Source of the DNA: Trinickia acidisoli
GTDB lineage: Bacteria; Pseudomonadota; Gammaproteobacteria; Burkholderiales; Burkholderiaceae
NCBI RefSeq assembly: GCF_017315725.1
Contig: NZ_JAFLRG010000002.1
Span: 1,302,001-1,366,000 of the forward strand
Direction of reading: 5' to 3'
DNA length: 64,000 bases
Part shown: piece by piece, positions 9,488 to 17,477 of the stretch
Position numbering within the stretch: the first letter of the stretch is position 1
Layout of the letters: every line of letters begins with the position of its first letter
Made by a program: the position numbers and the translations under genes
Notes under the pieces: generated by a model
The model's input: the letters and a program-made list of their open reading frames with translations, nothing else
The model's database searches: none
What the model was told of the DNA's origin: nothing

Positions 9488-10198
9488 ATGGCAAAAATTA
9501 ACGGATCGGGTAGCCCGTACGTTCCCCATAACGGTCCCGAAAAAGGGGCGTCGAATGCGGAGACATCGGCGGCGCCGCGCACGACGTCAAATCGTCCTGG
9601 CCTGCTGTCATCGCTGAGAGCACGGGCCCAATCATCCGGGTCGCATCGGATCAGTCGAACTGTGGGTAGCGTCGCCGCGGTTGTGGCAGTCGTCAGTGGG
9701 GGGACAAACCTAGTAGCACACGCAGTAGCAGACAAGCGAGGTGCCGACGCTTTTTCAGCGCGTGTGAATGCGGACGACGCAGACTTCGCTGACGCGACAA
9801 TGGGAGAGGCTGCGGACGTTCTTTCGAAGGGCACGCCAGTCGGTTTCGACCCTGAGCATGCTCAGGGTCTAGCGCAAATACGTGATCAACTGGCTCAAGG
9901 GTATCGAACTGCGGCTACGTCCGCGGATTTTAAACAACTGGCTACCACGTTGGACTCGTATCACAGCTTTGTGGACCAGCACGTGAACGGCGCATTCACT
10001 CCAGAAAGACCGGAAATCTACGGTGACTTGGCGAAGCGTAAGACGACGGAAGTGAATCTCAGCCTTGATGCGTATATGCGAAATCCAACCCAGGACAATG
10101 ACTTAAAACACGCTAACGCGTACAACGAAGAGGCCTTTGCCAAGCGGCGTGCGCAGGCGGCCGAGCAGGCAAGTGGAACAGCCCAGCCCCCCAAGTGA
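9488..10198 (+). CDS. Candidate Hrp-regulated type III effector, unknown family
   Basis: A 236-residue protein I do not recognise. The first 55 residues are rich in Ser, Thr, Pro, Gly and Asn and poor in hydrophobics, as in type III secretion signals. A hydrophobic stretch at about 59-80 (TVGSVAAVVAVVSGG) could be a membrane or chaperone-binding segment. The remainder is predicted helical and charged. The body has lower GC and codon use less typical than the chemoreceptor before it. An exact TTCG-N16-TTCG box lies upstream. Start at ATG 9488, with GGAG nine bases before. The effector role is inferred from promoter and composition only. Confidence 0.6.
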   Translation: MAKINGSGSPYVPHNGPEKGASNAETSAAPRTTSNRPGLLSSLRARAQSSGSHRISRTVGSVAAVVAVVSGGTNLVAHAVADKRGADAFSARVNADDADFADATMGEAADVLSKGTPVGFDPEHAQGLAQIRDQLAQGYRTAATSADFKQLATTLDSYHSFVDQHVNGAFTPERPEIYGDLAKRKTTEVNLSLDAYMRNPTQDNDLKHANAYNEEAFAKRRAQAAEQASGTAQPPK

Positions 10199-10207
10199 CT
10201 GTTCATT

Positions 10208-10255
10208 AGGCGCCCGGCGTCGCTCAACGGAACGTCGCTCGCGCGCCGGGTGCCT
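10208..10255. terminator. Bidirectional terminator between convergent genes
   Basis: A 12-base inverted repeat, AGGCGCCCGGCG (10208-10219) pairing with CGCCGGGTGCCT (10244-10255) with one G-T wobble, between the candidate effector and the NYN-domain gene. It could serve both convergent transcripts, although the T-tract is weak. Confidence 0.55.
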
Positions 10256-10257
10256 TC

Positions 10258-10803
10258 CTATTTATCGATTGCCGGAACCATATCATCGAGCCATAGCACA
10301 TCGTCCGCGTACGATTGCAGATCGGCCGACAAGCTGTTCTGTCCTCCGTTCAGCCAAAATTCCTTGTGCAGTTCCGACTTGACGTAAGAGATAGCGTCCT
10401 CGAAATCGCCGTCACCGGCGGTCAAGATAAGGCGGTCGTACATGCCTTGACTGGCCAGCTTGACGATCAGCGTTGCAATGCCGACATCGACGCCCTTTTG
10501 AACCTGCCGCTCGAACTCGTGACCGCAAGACGAGCACTTGGCATGCATGTCCTTCAGCCGATATAACTGAACTCGCATCTTCGGGCCGCGGGGAGCGGCA
10601 CATTTCAGCCATGTATGAAAGGCGTTCTGCGCGTCCGTTGCCGGGTCCTGCGTTGAGTTCAAGTAGTAGGCTTCATAAATGGGTTCGCCGTTGGCAGTCT
10701 CGAGTTCCTTTTTGAGCTTGAGATAGTCGACACCCGCGGGACGGCCTTTACCAAAATTCCAAAGGTATGCTCCGTCGACAATCCAAACAGTTCTACTCAT
10801 CAT
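10258..10803 (-). CDS. NYN-domain (PIN-like) putative ribonuclease
   Basis: A 181-residue protein of the NYN/LabA-like group of PIN-fold nucleases. The N-terminal strand TVWIVDGAYLWNFGKG carries the first acidic residue. KGVDVGIATLIVKLA and LILTAGDGDFEDAI carry the other conserved aspartates that would bind metal. A Cys-x2-Cys pair (CSSCGHEF) in the middle may bind zinc. RNA cleavage is the family expectation. The start is one of two adjacent ATG codons (10803 or 10800), preceded by AGGGAAAG. It begins ten bases after the stop of the broken zeta-toxin gene, so the three may once have formed one defence-type operon. Confidence 0.75.
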   Translation of the reverse strand: MMSRTVWIVDGAYLWNFGKGRPAGVDYLKLKKELETANGEPIYEAYYLNSTQDPATDAQNAFHTWLKCAAPRGPKMRVQLYRLKDMHAKCSSCGHEFERQVQKGVDVGIATLIVKLASQGMYDRLILTAGDGDFEDAISYVKSELHKEFWLNGGQNSLSADLQSYADDVLWLDDMVPAIDK

Positions 10804-10813
10804 GCAACTTTCC

Positions 10814-11329
10814 CTATTCCTCGTTCGGCTCATGCTCTGCGTTGCAATATCGCGATAGGACGGGGATGGCCCACGCCGGCAAATCCCGAGTAGCCCGCTT
10901 TAGCTTGCCATCCTCGATCGAAATCAACAGGCGCGCCCTCGGACTGGCATTATCAAGTCCGAATGCACGATCGGACTGCTTCAACGCTTGTCGCAAATTT
11001 GACATACTACGCTCGAAGCGGCGCACCACGTCAGTTGCGGGAATGTCATGCCCGCCATCCAATACACGCTGCGAGATCCTACCGATCGACATAGCCGGCG
11101 TGCCCAACGAGATGAACACGAGATTGATCTTGTAGCCAAGGCTCGCGGCCTTTCGCATCACGTCAAGTTCGTGCTGCCCTGATAACGTCGTTTCGAACGC
11201 AAAGCTCCGCGCGGATGCGAGCAACTCGCGCTGGCGAGAAATCGCCAATCTGCCGGCACGGATTGGGGTTACGTCCTCCGCTGCCGCAATATCATCCGGG
11301 TTGATAACGGGGAGTCGCCCGGAAACCGA
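10814..11329 (-). pseudogene. Zeta-toxin family kinase, 5'-truncated
   Basis: The frame encodes the C-terminal part of a zeta-toxin/UDP-GlcNAc-kinase-like protein. The segment PVINPDDIAAAEDVTPIRAG, then FAFETTLSGQHELDVMRKA and ISQRVLDGGHDIPATDVVRR, match the acidic and arginine motifs of the family. The Walker A P-loop (GPNGxGKS) that should lie 20-30 residues earlier is absent, and a TGA at 11330-11332 closes the frame upstream. No ATG precedes the conserved part; only a TTG at 11248 could start a shorter product. Without the P-loop it should be inactive. The upstream antitoxin-like gene runs into this sequence out of frame, which indicates a deletion that removed the junction. Confidence 0.75.
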
Positions 11330-11475
11330 TCATCGCTGATGTAGATCGGTCGCCCCGCTTCTAGGTGATGCCGTGCAGCTTCATCGCTACCGGCCTCGAC
11401 TTCCCGCTCGAACGCCTCGAAAAAACGACTTTCTTCGAGCGGCGTTGCTGTTTCCAAAACTCGAACGTCCAACAT
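11269..11475 (-). pseudogene. Antitoxin-like small protein, 3' end lost by deletion
   Basis: Begins MLDVRVLETATPLEESRFF and carries AGSDEAARHHLEAGRPIYIS, a pattern I know from small proteins encoded just ahead of zeta-toxin genes, usually continuing into an EYPDGR-type C-terminus. Here the homology ends after about residue 48, and the frame runs on for about 20 residues inside the zeta-toxin coding sequence in another frame. This fits a deletion fusing the front of the antitoxin-like gene to the middle of the toxin gene near 11305-11320. Confidence 0.6.
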
Positions 11476-11969
11476 ATCGACTTCTCCACGGGAGACTAGC
11501 TTTCACCCGGCGCGCATGCGCCGACCACGCCATTATCATTCACTCAAAATTTCCGAGCAGCGCCATCAGATCACTCGGAGCACAACCGACGGCTCAGTGG
11601 GTCGCGGGTCACCAAACGCTTAACGGCGGCCAAGCTGGAAACGCCGATCAACTGTTGGATGATCTTCAGTGATCGCCCTTGGCAATGGAAGCTGATAGCA
11701 AAGAACGTCATGCGGCTGTAGCGTTACCTTGCTCAAGGCTAGCTTGCTGACGAAGCCGCTTGACGATCTCGGTCAGCGACTCGCAAGAATAGCCTACTGC
11801 ACGCGTTCTGGTGACGACTTCGACATTCTGTAACAGAACCGAAGTTGGCCCTCAAAAGCGGACACTTGTTTCGAGGCCATCTCAGATTTGAACCGAAAAT
11901 ATTACAATTTATTTACAATACGAGCCCGCGCCGCTCGGCGCGCCCTTCGAGCCCACTCGTCATCGCCCA
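11476..11969. other. 494-base gap with possible gene remnant
   Basis: No intact gene seen. On the minus strand 11711-11851 is an open stretch of 47 codons between two stops whose product (including RAVGYSCESLTEIVKRL) looks protein-like and could be the tail of a lost gene. The last 70 bases before 11970 are AT-rich and probably hold the promoter of the downstream ftsI-like gene. The position beside the broken toxin pair suggests a decayed accessory islet. Confidence 0.3.
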
Positions 11970-13715
11970 ATGACCGCACCGCCCCGGAAACGCCCCGCAC
12001 CGTATTCGCCTCGACCTCTCGCAAGCACCGTCCTTCTCGCACCGCGCTGGCACACGAAACGTTCGGCCTTCGTCATGACCGCGATCACGCTTGCATTCGT
12101 CGGCCTCGCCGCACGTGCCGGCTGGGTGCAAATCGCCGAACACGAATTTCACGTCGCTCAGGGAGAAAAGCGGCATAAACAAATGCTCGCACTCGAAGCG
12201 AAGCGCGGCGACATCGTGGATCGTCACGGTGCCTTGCTCGCCGTCAGTCTCACGACATACGAAATATGGGCCGAACCCAGCCGTATCGATCGCGCGGCCC
12301 TCGCCCCCCTTTCCGACCTGCTTGCGCTCTCACTCACCCAATTGCACGAACGCCTCGACTCGACACGCCTCAACGTCTTACTCAAACGCCATGTCGACAC
12401 ACAAACGGCGAGCCGCATCGCAGGCCTCGGCATGCCTGGCATCACGCAAGCCCCTTCTTCCAAGCGCTTTTATCCCGAAGGAGAATCGGCGGCACATGTC
12501 GTAGGTCTGACCGATATCGACGACGTCGGCCAAGAAGGCGTCGAACTGGCTGCCAACGCGCAACTGGCCGGCCAACCGGGCGAACGCGAGATCATCCGCG
12601 ATCGCCTCGGGCGTATGGTGTCGGACTTGCGGCCGCTCGTCCCCGCGCGTCCCGGAAAAACCGTTCGACTCACGATCGATCGTCGCATCCAGCAACTCGC
12701 CTTCGCGCAACTGAAGCTCGCGCTCGAACGCCATCGCGCGCACGCGGGCAGCGCCGTCGTCCTCGATGCGGCCACGGGCGAAATCCTCGCGCTCGCCAAC
12801 GCCCCGTCGTTCGACCCGAATGCGCGTGCCGCCTTGACGCCACGCGCGATGCGCAATCGCGCCGTCGTCGATACGTTCGAACCCGGCTCGACGATCAAGC
12901 CGCTGGCGATCGCCACGGCGCTCGACGCAGGAAGCGTCGGGCCCGACACACTGATCGATACGGCTCCGGGCCGCTATCGAATCGGTGCGAATACGATTCA
13001 CGACACGTCCAATCACGGCACCATCAGCGTGGCGCAGGCACTTGCCACATCGAGCAATATCGCACTCGCCAAAATCGCCTTGACGCTGCCGCCCGAAACA
13101 CTTTGGACTGCTTATCACCGATACGGCCTCGGCCTGCCGCCGTCGCTGCCGTTTCCCGGCGTCGCTGCCGGCAGGCTCAGGCCGTGGCAGCGATGGCGTC
13201 CCGTCGAGCAAGCGACGATGGGCTATGGCTACGGCTTGTCGACTTCGCTGCTGCAAATGGCGCAAGCCTATACCGCCGTGGCCGGCGACGGCACGCTACA
13301 GCCCGTAGTCCTGATCGCCCAAGACGATGGCGCGATCGAACCGCCGATCGACGCCGGTGTACGCGTCATGTCGAAACGCACCGCAGCATCGCTGCGCACG
13401 ATGCTCGAAGCGGCAACGCTAGCGGGCGGCACGGGACGCGCCGCGCACGTCGAGGGCTACCGCGTGGGCGGCAAGACAGGTACCGCATGGAAACATGCGG
13501 GGACGGGATACGCCAAAAACCGATACCGTTCGCTATTCGTCGGCCTTGCGCCGATCGACGCCCCGAAGCTCGTCGTCGCGGTGATGATCGACGAGCCTTC
13601 CGGCCCGTCGTACTACGGCGGCGCCGTCGCAGGGCCCGTATTCGCCGCCGTGGCCGGTGGCGCATTGCAATTGCTCGGCGTGCCGCCTAGCCCGCAACCG
13701 GCGCCCGACGCATAG
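11970..13715 (+). CDS. ftsI: Class B penicillin-binding protein (FtsI/PBP3-like transpeptidase)
   Basis: A 581-residue inner-membrane transpeptidase. One transmembrane helix at about 33-50 is followed by a PBP dimerisation domain beginning EAKRGDIVDRHG. The catalytic domain has STIK (Ser307, in FEPGSTIKP), SSN at 361-363 and GGKTGTA near 490, so all three active-site motifs are intact. It should cross-link septal peptidoglycan. None of the usual division/cell-wall cluster genes (mraY, murE, ftsL) are adjacent, so this is probably a second copy besides the one in the dcw cluster. Confidence 0.88.
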   Translation: MTAPPRKRPAPYSPRPLASTVLLAPRWHTKRSAFVMTAITLAFVGLAARAGWVQIAEHEFHVAQGEKRHKQMLALEAKRGDIVDRHGALLAVSLTTYEIWAEPSRIDRAALAPLSDLLALSLTQLHERLDSTRLNVLLKRHVDTQTASRIAGLGMPGITQAPSSKRFYPEGESAAHVVGLTDIDDVGQEGVELAANAQLAGQPGEREIIRDRLGRMVSDLRPLVPARPGKTVRLTIDRRIQQLAFAQLKLALERHRAHAGSAVVLDAATGEILALANAPSFDPNARAALTPRAMRNRAVVDTFEPGSTIKPLAIATALDAGSVGPDTLIDTAPGRYRIGANTIHDTSNHGTISVAQALATSSNIALAKIALTLPPETLWTAYHRYGLGLPPSLPFPGVAAGRLRPWQRWRPVEQATMGYGYGLSTSLLQMAQAYTAVAGDGTLQPVVLIAQDDGAIEPPIDAGVRVMSKRTAASLRTMLEAATLAGGTGRAAHVEGYRVGGKTGTAWKHAGTGYAKNRYRSLFVGLAPIDAPKLVVAVMIDEPSGPSYYGGAVAGPVFAAVAGGALQLLGVPPSPQPAPDA

Positions 13716-13917
13716 GGCAGCGCTGCGGGTCCGATCCTCAAAGAACGGTTAGCGATTTGCGCGGCGCCGCCTACAATCGATTGAGCGTCCCACGCTTGTA
13801 AAGCGTGCCGCACGCAATCTTCGGCGGAATGATCGCTGCCTATCCATTTTTCGAGGCACCGCGCGTCGAGGCATGTGTCGATGTGCGCACCCGTGCGGGC
13901 CGCGTCGGGAGAAATCG

Positions 13918-14121
13918 ATGAAAGAAACAGCCAACGGTGATCGAAGCGCATTCGTCCAAACCGCGGAACATCAGGGCGGCTATGTGTGGGTGCTCAGCTT
14001 CGTCGATTTTGCCGCCCATGAAGTCAAGCGTTCGCTCGTATCCGAGGAAGTCTACGCAACGAGCGCCGCCGCGCGCGACGCCGGCAATGCTTGCTTGCAA
14101 GGCATGAAGGCGGACGCGTGA
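13918..14121 (+). CDS. Small conserved hypothetical protein
   Basis: A 67-residue soluble protein (MKETANGDRSAFVQ...) with a mixed strand/helix pattern and no signal peptide. The ATG at 13918 is chosen because GGGAGAAA precedes it. I recall similar short proteins in Burkholderia but know no function. Confidence 0.55.
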   Translation: MKETANGDRSAFVQTAEHQGGYVWVLSFVDFAAHEVKRSLVSEEVYATSAAARDAGNACLQGMKADA

Positions 14122-14270
14122 TCGCATGCGGCGCCCGATTAGCGCAATGCCTGTGCGAAGCGGCGCGCGCATGGCGATGACCCCACCTTGTTTTCAGTCA
14201 CAGACGTAGTAACGTTTGAGGAAGAACAAAGGCAGCGCCCCGCGCGAGGCGCTCATCCAGGACATCAATC

Positions 14271-15371
14271 ATGACGACGGTCGCCAGCTTTCATATCGAG
14301 TACACGCAATTTCTCGATGCTGACGGCGTACCGACAGGGCCCCTACCCGAATTCGCGAATGACACCGAAATGGTCGCGGCGTTCTATCGCGCCATGGTGC
14401 TGACGCGCGCATTCGATGCGAAGGCTGTTGCATTGCAGCGGACCGGCAAGCTCGGCACGTTCGCCTCCTCCGTCGGGCAAGAGGCCATCGGCGTAGGCGT
14501 TGCGTCGGCCATGCAGCCCGAAGACGCCCTCTTCCCCTCGTATCGCGACCATGCCGCGCAATTGCTGCGCGGCGTCACGATGACCGAAAGCCTGCTGTAC
14601 TGGGGCGGCGACGAACGCGGCAGCGATTTCGCTGCCGCGCCGCACGATTTCCCCAACTGCGTTCCGATCGGCACGCAGGTATGCCACGCGGCGGGCGCCG
14701 CCTACGCGTTCCGTTTGCGCGGTGAAGCGCGCGTGGCCGTCGCGATCGTCGGCGACGGCGGTACCTCCAAAGGCGACTTCTACGAGGCGATGAATATGGC
14801 AAGCGTGTGGCAAGCGCCGCTCGTCATCGTCGTCAATGACAATCAATGGGCGATCTCGGTGCCGCGTGCGCGGCAGACGGCTGCGCAAACGCTCGCGCAA
14901 AAGGCGATTGCGGCCGGCATCGAAGGCCGGCAAGTGGACGGCAACGACGTCATCGCCGTACATGAAGCGGCGCGCGATGCGCTGGCCAAGGCGCGGCGCG
15001 GTGACGGACCCACGCTGATCGAAGCGCTGAGCTACCGCCTCGGCGATCATACGACGGCCGACGATGCCACCCGCTACCGCGATCCCGAGCTCGTTGCGCA
15101 AGCCTGGCTGGCCGAACCGATCGTGCGCTTGCGCAAATATTTGTCGTCGCGCGACGCATGGGACAAAGCACGAGAGGATGCACTCAATCAGGACTGCCAA
15201 CGAATCGTCGACGCGGCCGTGCAATCGTATCTCGCCGTTGCGCCGCCCGACGTACCCGCCATGTTCGAGCATCTCTATGCGTCACTGCCGCACGCATTGA
15301 ACGAGCAATTGACGATGGCGCAGTACTTCGCCGAACAAGAGGAAAAACGAGCGGAGAAAGGACATGGCTGA
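14271..15371 (+). CDS. pdhA: 2-oxoacid (pyruvate-type) dehydrogenase E1 alpha subunit
   Basis: A 366-residue thiamine-diphosphate enzyme subunit. The TPP/Mg motif begins GDGGTSKGDFYEAMN and ends NDNQWAIS, and SVGQEAIGVGVA and PSYRDHAA are typical E1-alpha motifs. With the next gene it forms a heterotetrameric E1 that decarboxylates pyruvate or a branched 2-oxoacid and acylates the E2 lipoyl group. It overlaps the E1 beta gene by eight bases and heads an alpha-beta-E2 operon. Whether pyruvate or branched-chain oxoacids are preferred cannot be read from the sequence. Confidence 0.88.
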   Translation: MTTVASFHIEYTQFLDADGVPTGPLPEFANDTEMVAAFYRAMVLTRAFDAKAVALQRTGKLGTFASSVGQEAIGVGVASAMQPEDALFPSYRDHAAQLLRGVTMTESLLYWGGDERGSDFAAAPHDFPNCVPIGTQVCHAAGAAYAFRLRGEARVAVAIVGDGGTSKGDFYEAMNMASVWQAPLVIVVNDNQWAISVPRARQTAAQTLAQKAIAAGIEGRQVDGNDVIAVHEAARDALAKARRGDGPTLIEALSYRLGDHTTADDATRYRDPELVAQAWLAEPIVRLRKYLSSRDAWDKAREDALNQDCQRIVDAAVQSYLAVAPPDVPAMFEHLYASLPHALNEQLTMAQYFAEQEEKRAEKGHG

Positions 15372-16347
15372 GGTCGCACTCGTCGAAGCCGTCAACCTCG
15401 CGCTCGCCCATGCGCTCGAGCACGATCCGTCCGTGGTGCTGCTCGGAGAAGACATCGGCGCCAACGGTGGCGTATTCCGTGCAACGCTGGGACTGCAAGC
15501 GCGTTTCGGCGCACAGCGCGTAGTCGATACGCCGCTTGCCGAAGCCGGCATCGCAGGCGCGGCGATCGGCATGGCTGCGATGGGTCTGCATCCTGTGGCC
15601 GAGATTCAATTCACGGGCTTCATCTATCCCGTCATCGACCACGTGCTCAATCACGCGTCCCGTTTGCGCCATCGCACACGCGGCCGCTTGACGTGCCCGC
15701 TCGTGATTCGTTCGCCGTGCGGCGCGGGCATACACGCACCGGAGCATCATTCGGAAAGCCCCGAAGCGCTGTTCGCGCACATTCCCGGCTTGCGCGTCGT
15801 CATGCCCTCCTCGCCCGCGCGCGCTTATGGATTGTTGCTCGCGGCGATCCGCGATCCCGATCCGGTGATCTTTCTCGAGCCGACACGGCTCTACCGATTG
15901 TTCAAGCAAACCATCGAAGACAGCGGCGAAGCGCTGCCGCTCGACACCTGTTTCACCTTGCGCGAAGGCACCGACGTGACGCTCGTCTCGTGGGGGGCCA
16001 TGCTCCAGGAAGTACTTAGGACTGCCGAGCAATTGGCAGAGGACGGCATCGCCGCCGAAGTCATCGACGTCGCCACCCTCAAGCCGCTCGACCTCGACAC
16101 CATCTTGGCTTCGGTGACCAAGACGGGCCGTTGCGTCATCGTGCACGAAGCACCGCGCACATGCGGCTTGGGCGCGGAGATCGCGGCTGCGATCGCGGAA
16201 CGCGGACTCTATTCGCTGCTCGCGCCGATCGAACGCGTAACCGGTTATGACGTCGTCGTGCCGCTGTTCCGGCTGGAGTCGCAGTACATCCCAAGCGTCG
16301 CGCGCATCATGAGTGCGGTAAAGAAAACGCTCGAGGCACCATCATGA
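15364..16347 (+). CDS. pdhB: 2-oxoacid dehydrogenase E1 beta subunit
   Basis: A 327-residue E1 beta chain. LLGEDIGANGGVFRATLGL near the start, EIQFTGFIYPVIDHVLNHA, and the C-terminal transketolase-like domain with VIDVATLKPLDLDTI and IVHEAPRTCGLGAEIAA are characteristic. It pairs with the preceding alpha subunit to make the TPP site. Start ATG 15364 lies inside the end of the alpha gene, and its stop overlaps the E2 start by four bases (ATGA), so the three products are translationally coupled. Confidence 0.9.
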   Translation: MAEVALVEAVNLALAHALEHDPSVVLLGEDIGANGGVFRATLGLQARFGAQRVVDTPLAEAGIAGAAIGMAAMGLHPVAEIQFTGFIYPVIDHVLNHASRLRHRTRGRLTCPLVIRSPCGAGIHAPEHHSESPEALFAHIPGLRVVMPSSPARAYGLLLAAIRDPDPVIFLEPTRLYRLFKQTIEDSGEALPLDTCFTLREGTDVTLVSWGAMLQEVLRTAEQLAEDGIAAEVIDVATLKPLDLDTILASVTKTGRCVIVHEAPRTCGLGAEIAAAIAERGLYSLLAPIERVTGYDVVVPLFRLESQYIPSVARIMSAVKKTLEAPS

Positions 16348-17468
16348 ACATCTTCAAGCTGCCCGATCTTGGAGAAGGCTTGCAAGAGGCGGAGATCGTC
16401 GAATGGCATGTGAATGCCGGCGACGAAGTCAAAACCGATCAACCGGTCGTGTCGGTCGAGACAGCAAAGGCAATCGTCGATATCCCATCGCCGCAGGCCG
16501 GTCGCATTGCGAAGCTTTACGGCAAGAAGGGCGACATCGTGCACCTGGGCGCGGCGCTCGTCGGCTTCGAAGGCGAAGGAGGCCAGGCTGATACGGGTAC
16601 CGTCGTGGGCCGTATGGAAACGAGCGAGCGCGTCGTGCATGAAGCGGCGCATTTCGTTGTCGCGCCCGGCGGTGGGCTCAGTGTGGGCACGAAGGCCGTC
16701 AAGGCTACGCCCGCCGTCCGGGCACTCGCACGTAAGCTCGACATCGATTTGACGATGGTGATGCCGACGGGGCCGGACGGTGTCGTCACCTCGAGCGACG
16801 TCGAGCGCACCGCGAAGCTGCTCGCCGAACTCGGTCCGCCCGAAGCGCTGCGCGGCGTGCGGCGCGCGATGGCGCAGAACATGGCGCAAGCGCAGAGCGA
16901 AGTGGCCGCGGCAACCGTCATCGACGATGCCGACATCGATGCGTGGGAGCCCGGTGCCGATGTGACGATTCGATTGATTCGCGCGCTAGTAGCGGGCTGT
17001 CGCGCGCAGCCGGGACTCAATGCATGGTTCGACGGGCGTAGTGCGAGGCGACGCGTTTTGGCGAAGATCGACGTCGGCATTGCCGTGGATTTGCCCGATG
17101 GGCTATTTGTTCCCGTACTGCGCGATGTGGCTCATCGCGATGCGGCCGATTTGCGCGCCGGGCTCGATCGCATGCGCGCCGACATACGCGCACGCAAGAT
17201 TCCACCCGAAGAAATGCGCGGCAATACGATCACGCTGTCGAACTTCGGAATGATCGCGGGCAAATATGCGGCGCCGATCGTGGTGCCGCCTACCGTGGCG
17301 ATTCTCGGCGCCGGGCGCGTGCATGATGCCGTCGTGGCGCACGATGGAAAGCCGGCCGTGCATGCCATTTTGCCGCTCAGTTTGACGTTCGATCATCGCG
17401 TGGTAACCGGCGGAGAGGCGGCGCGATTCCTGGGCGCGGTGATCGAGAATTTGGAGTTGGCTGCTTAA
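16344..17468 (+). CDS. pdhC: Dihydrolipoamide acyltransferase E2 component
   Basis: A 374-residue E2 with one lipoyl domain (lipoyl Lys42 in VETAKAIVDI), a peripheral subunit-binding domain near 115-155 (ATPAVRALARKLDIDLT) and a catalytic acyltransferase domain. The active-site histidine motif near the C-terminus reads FDHRVVTGGEAARF. The canonical form is DHRxxDG; here the Asp is Thr, a variant I recall from similar Burkholderia and Xanthomonas proteins. No E3 (dihydrolipoamide dehydrogenase) gene follows; a shared E3 from elsewhere must serve. Confidence 0.88.
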   Translation: MNIFKLPDLGEGLQEAEIVEWHVNAGDEVKTDQPVVSVETAKAIVDIPSPQAGRIAKLYGKKGDIVHLGAALVGFEGEGGQADTGTVVGRMETSERVVHEAAHFVVAPGGGLSVGTKAVKATPAVRALARKLDIDLTMVMPTGPDGVVTSSDVERTAKLLAELGPPEALRGVRRAMAQNMAQAQSEVAAATVIDDADIDAWEPGADVTIRLIRALVAGCRAQPGLNAWFDGRSARRRVLAKIDVGIAVDLPDGLFVPVLRDVAHRDAADLRAGLDRMRADIRARKIPPEEMRGNTITLSNFGMIAGKYAAPIVVPPTVAILGAGRVHDAVVAHDGKPAVHAILPLSLTFDHRVVTGGEAARFLGAVIENLELAA

Positions 17469-17477
17469 ATTGACTGC

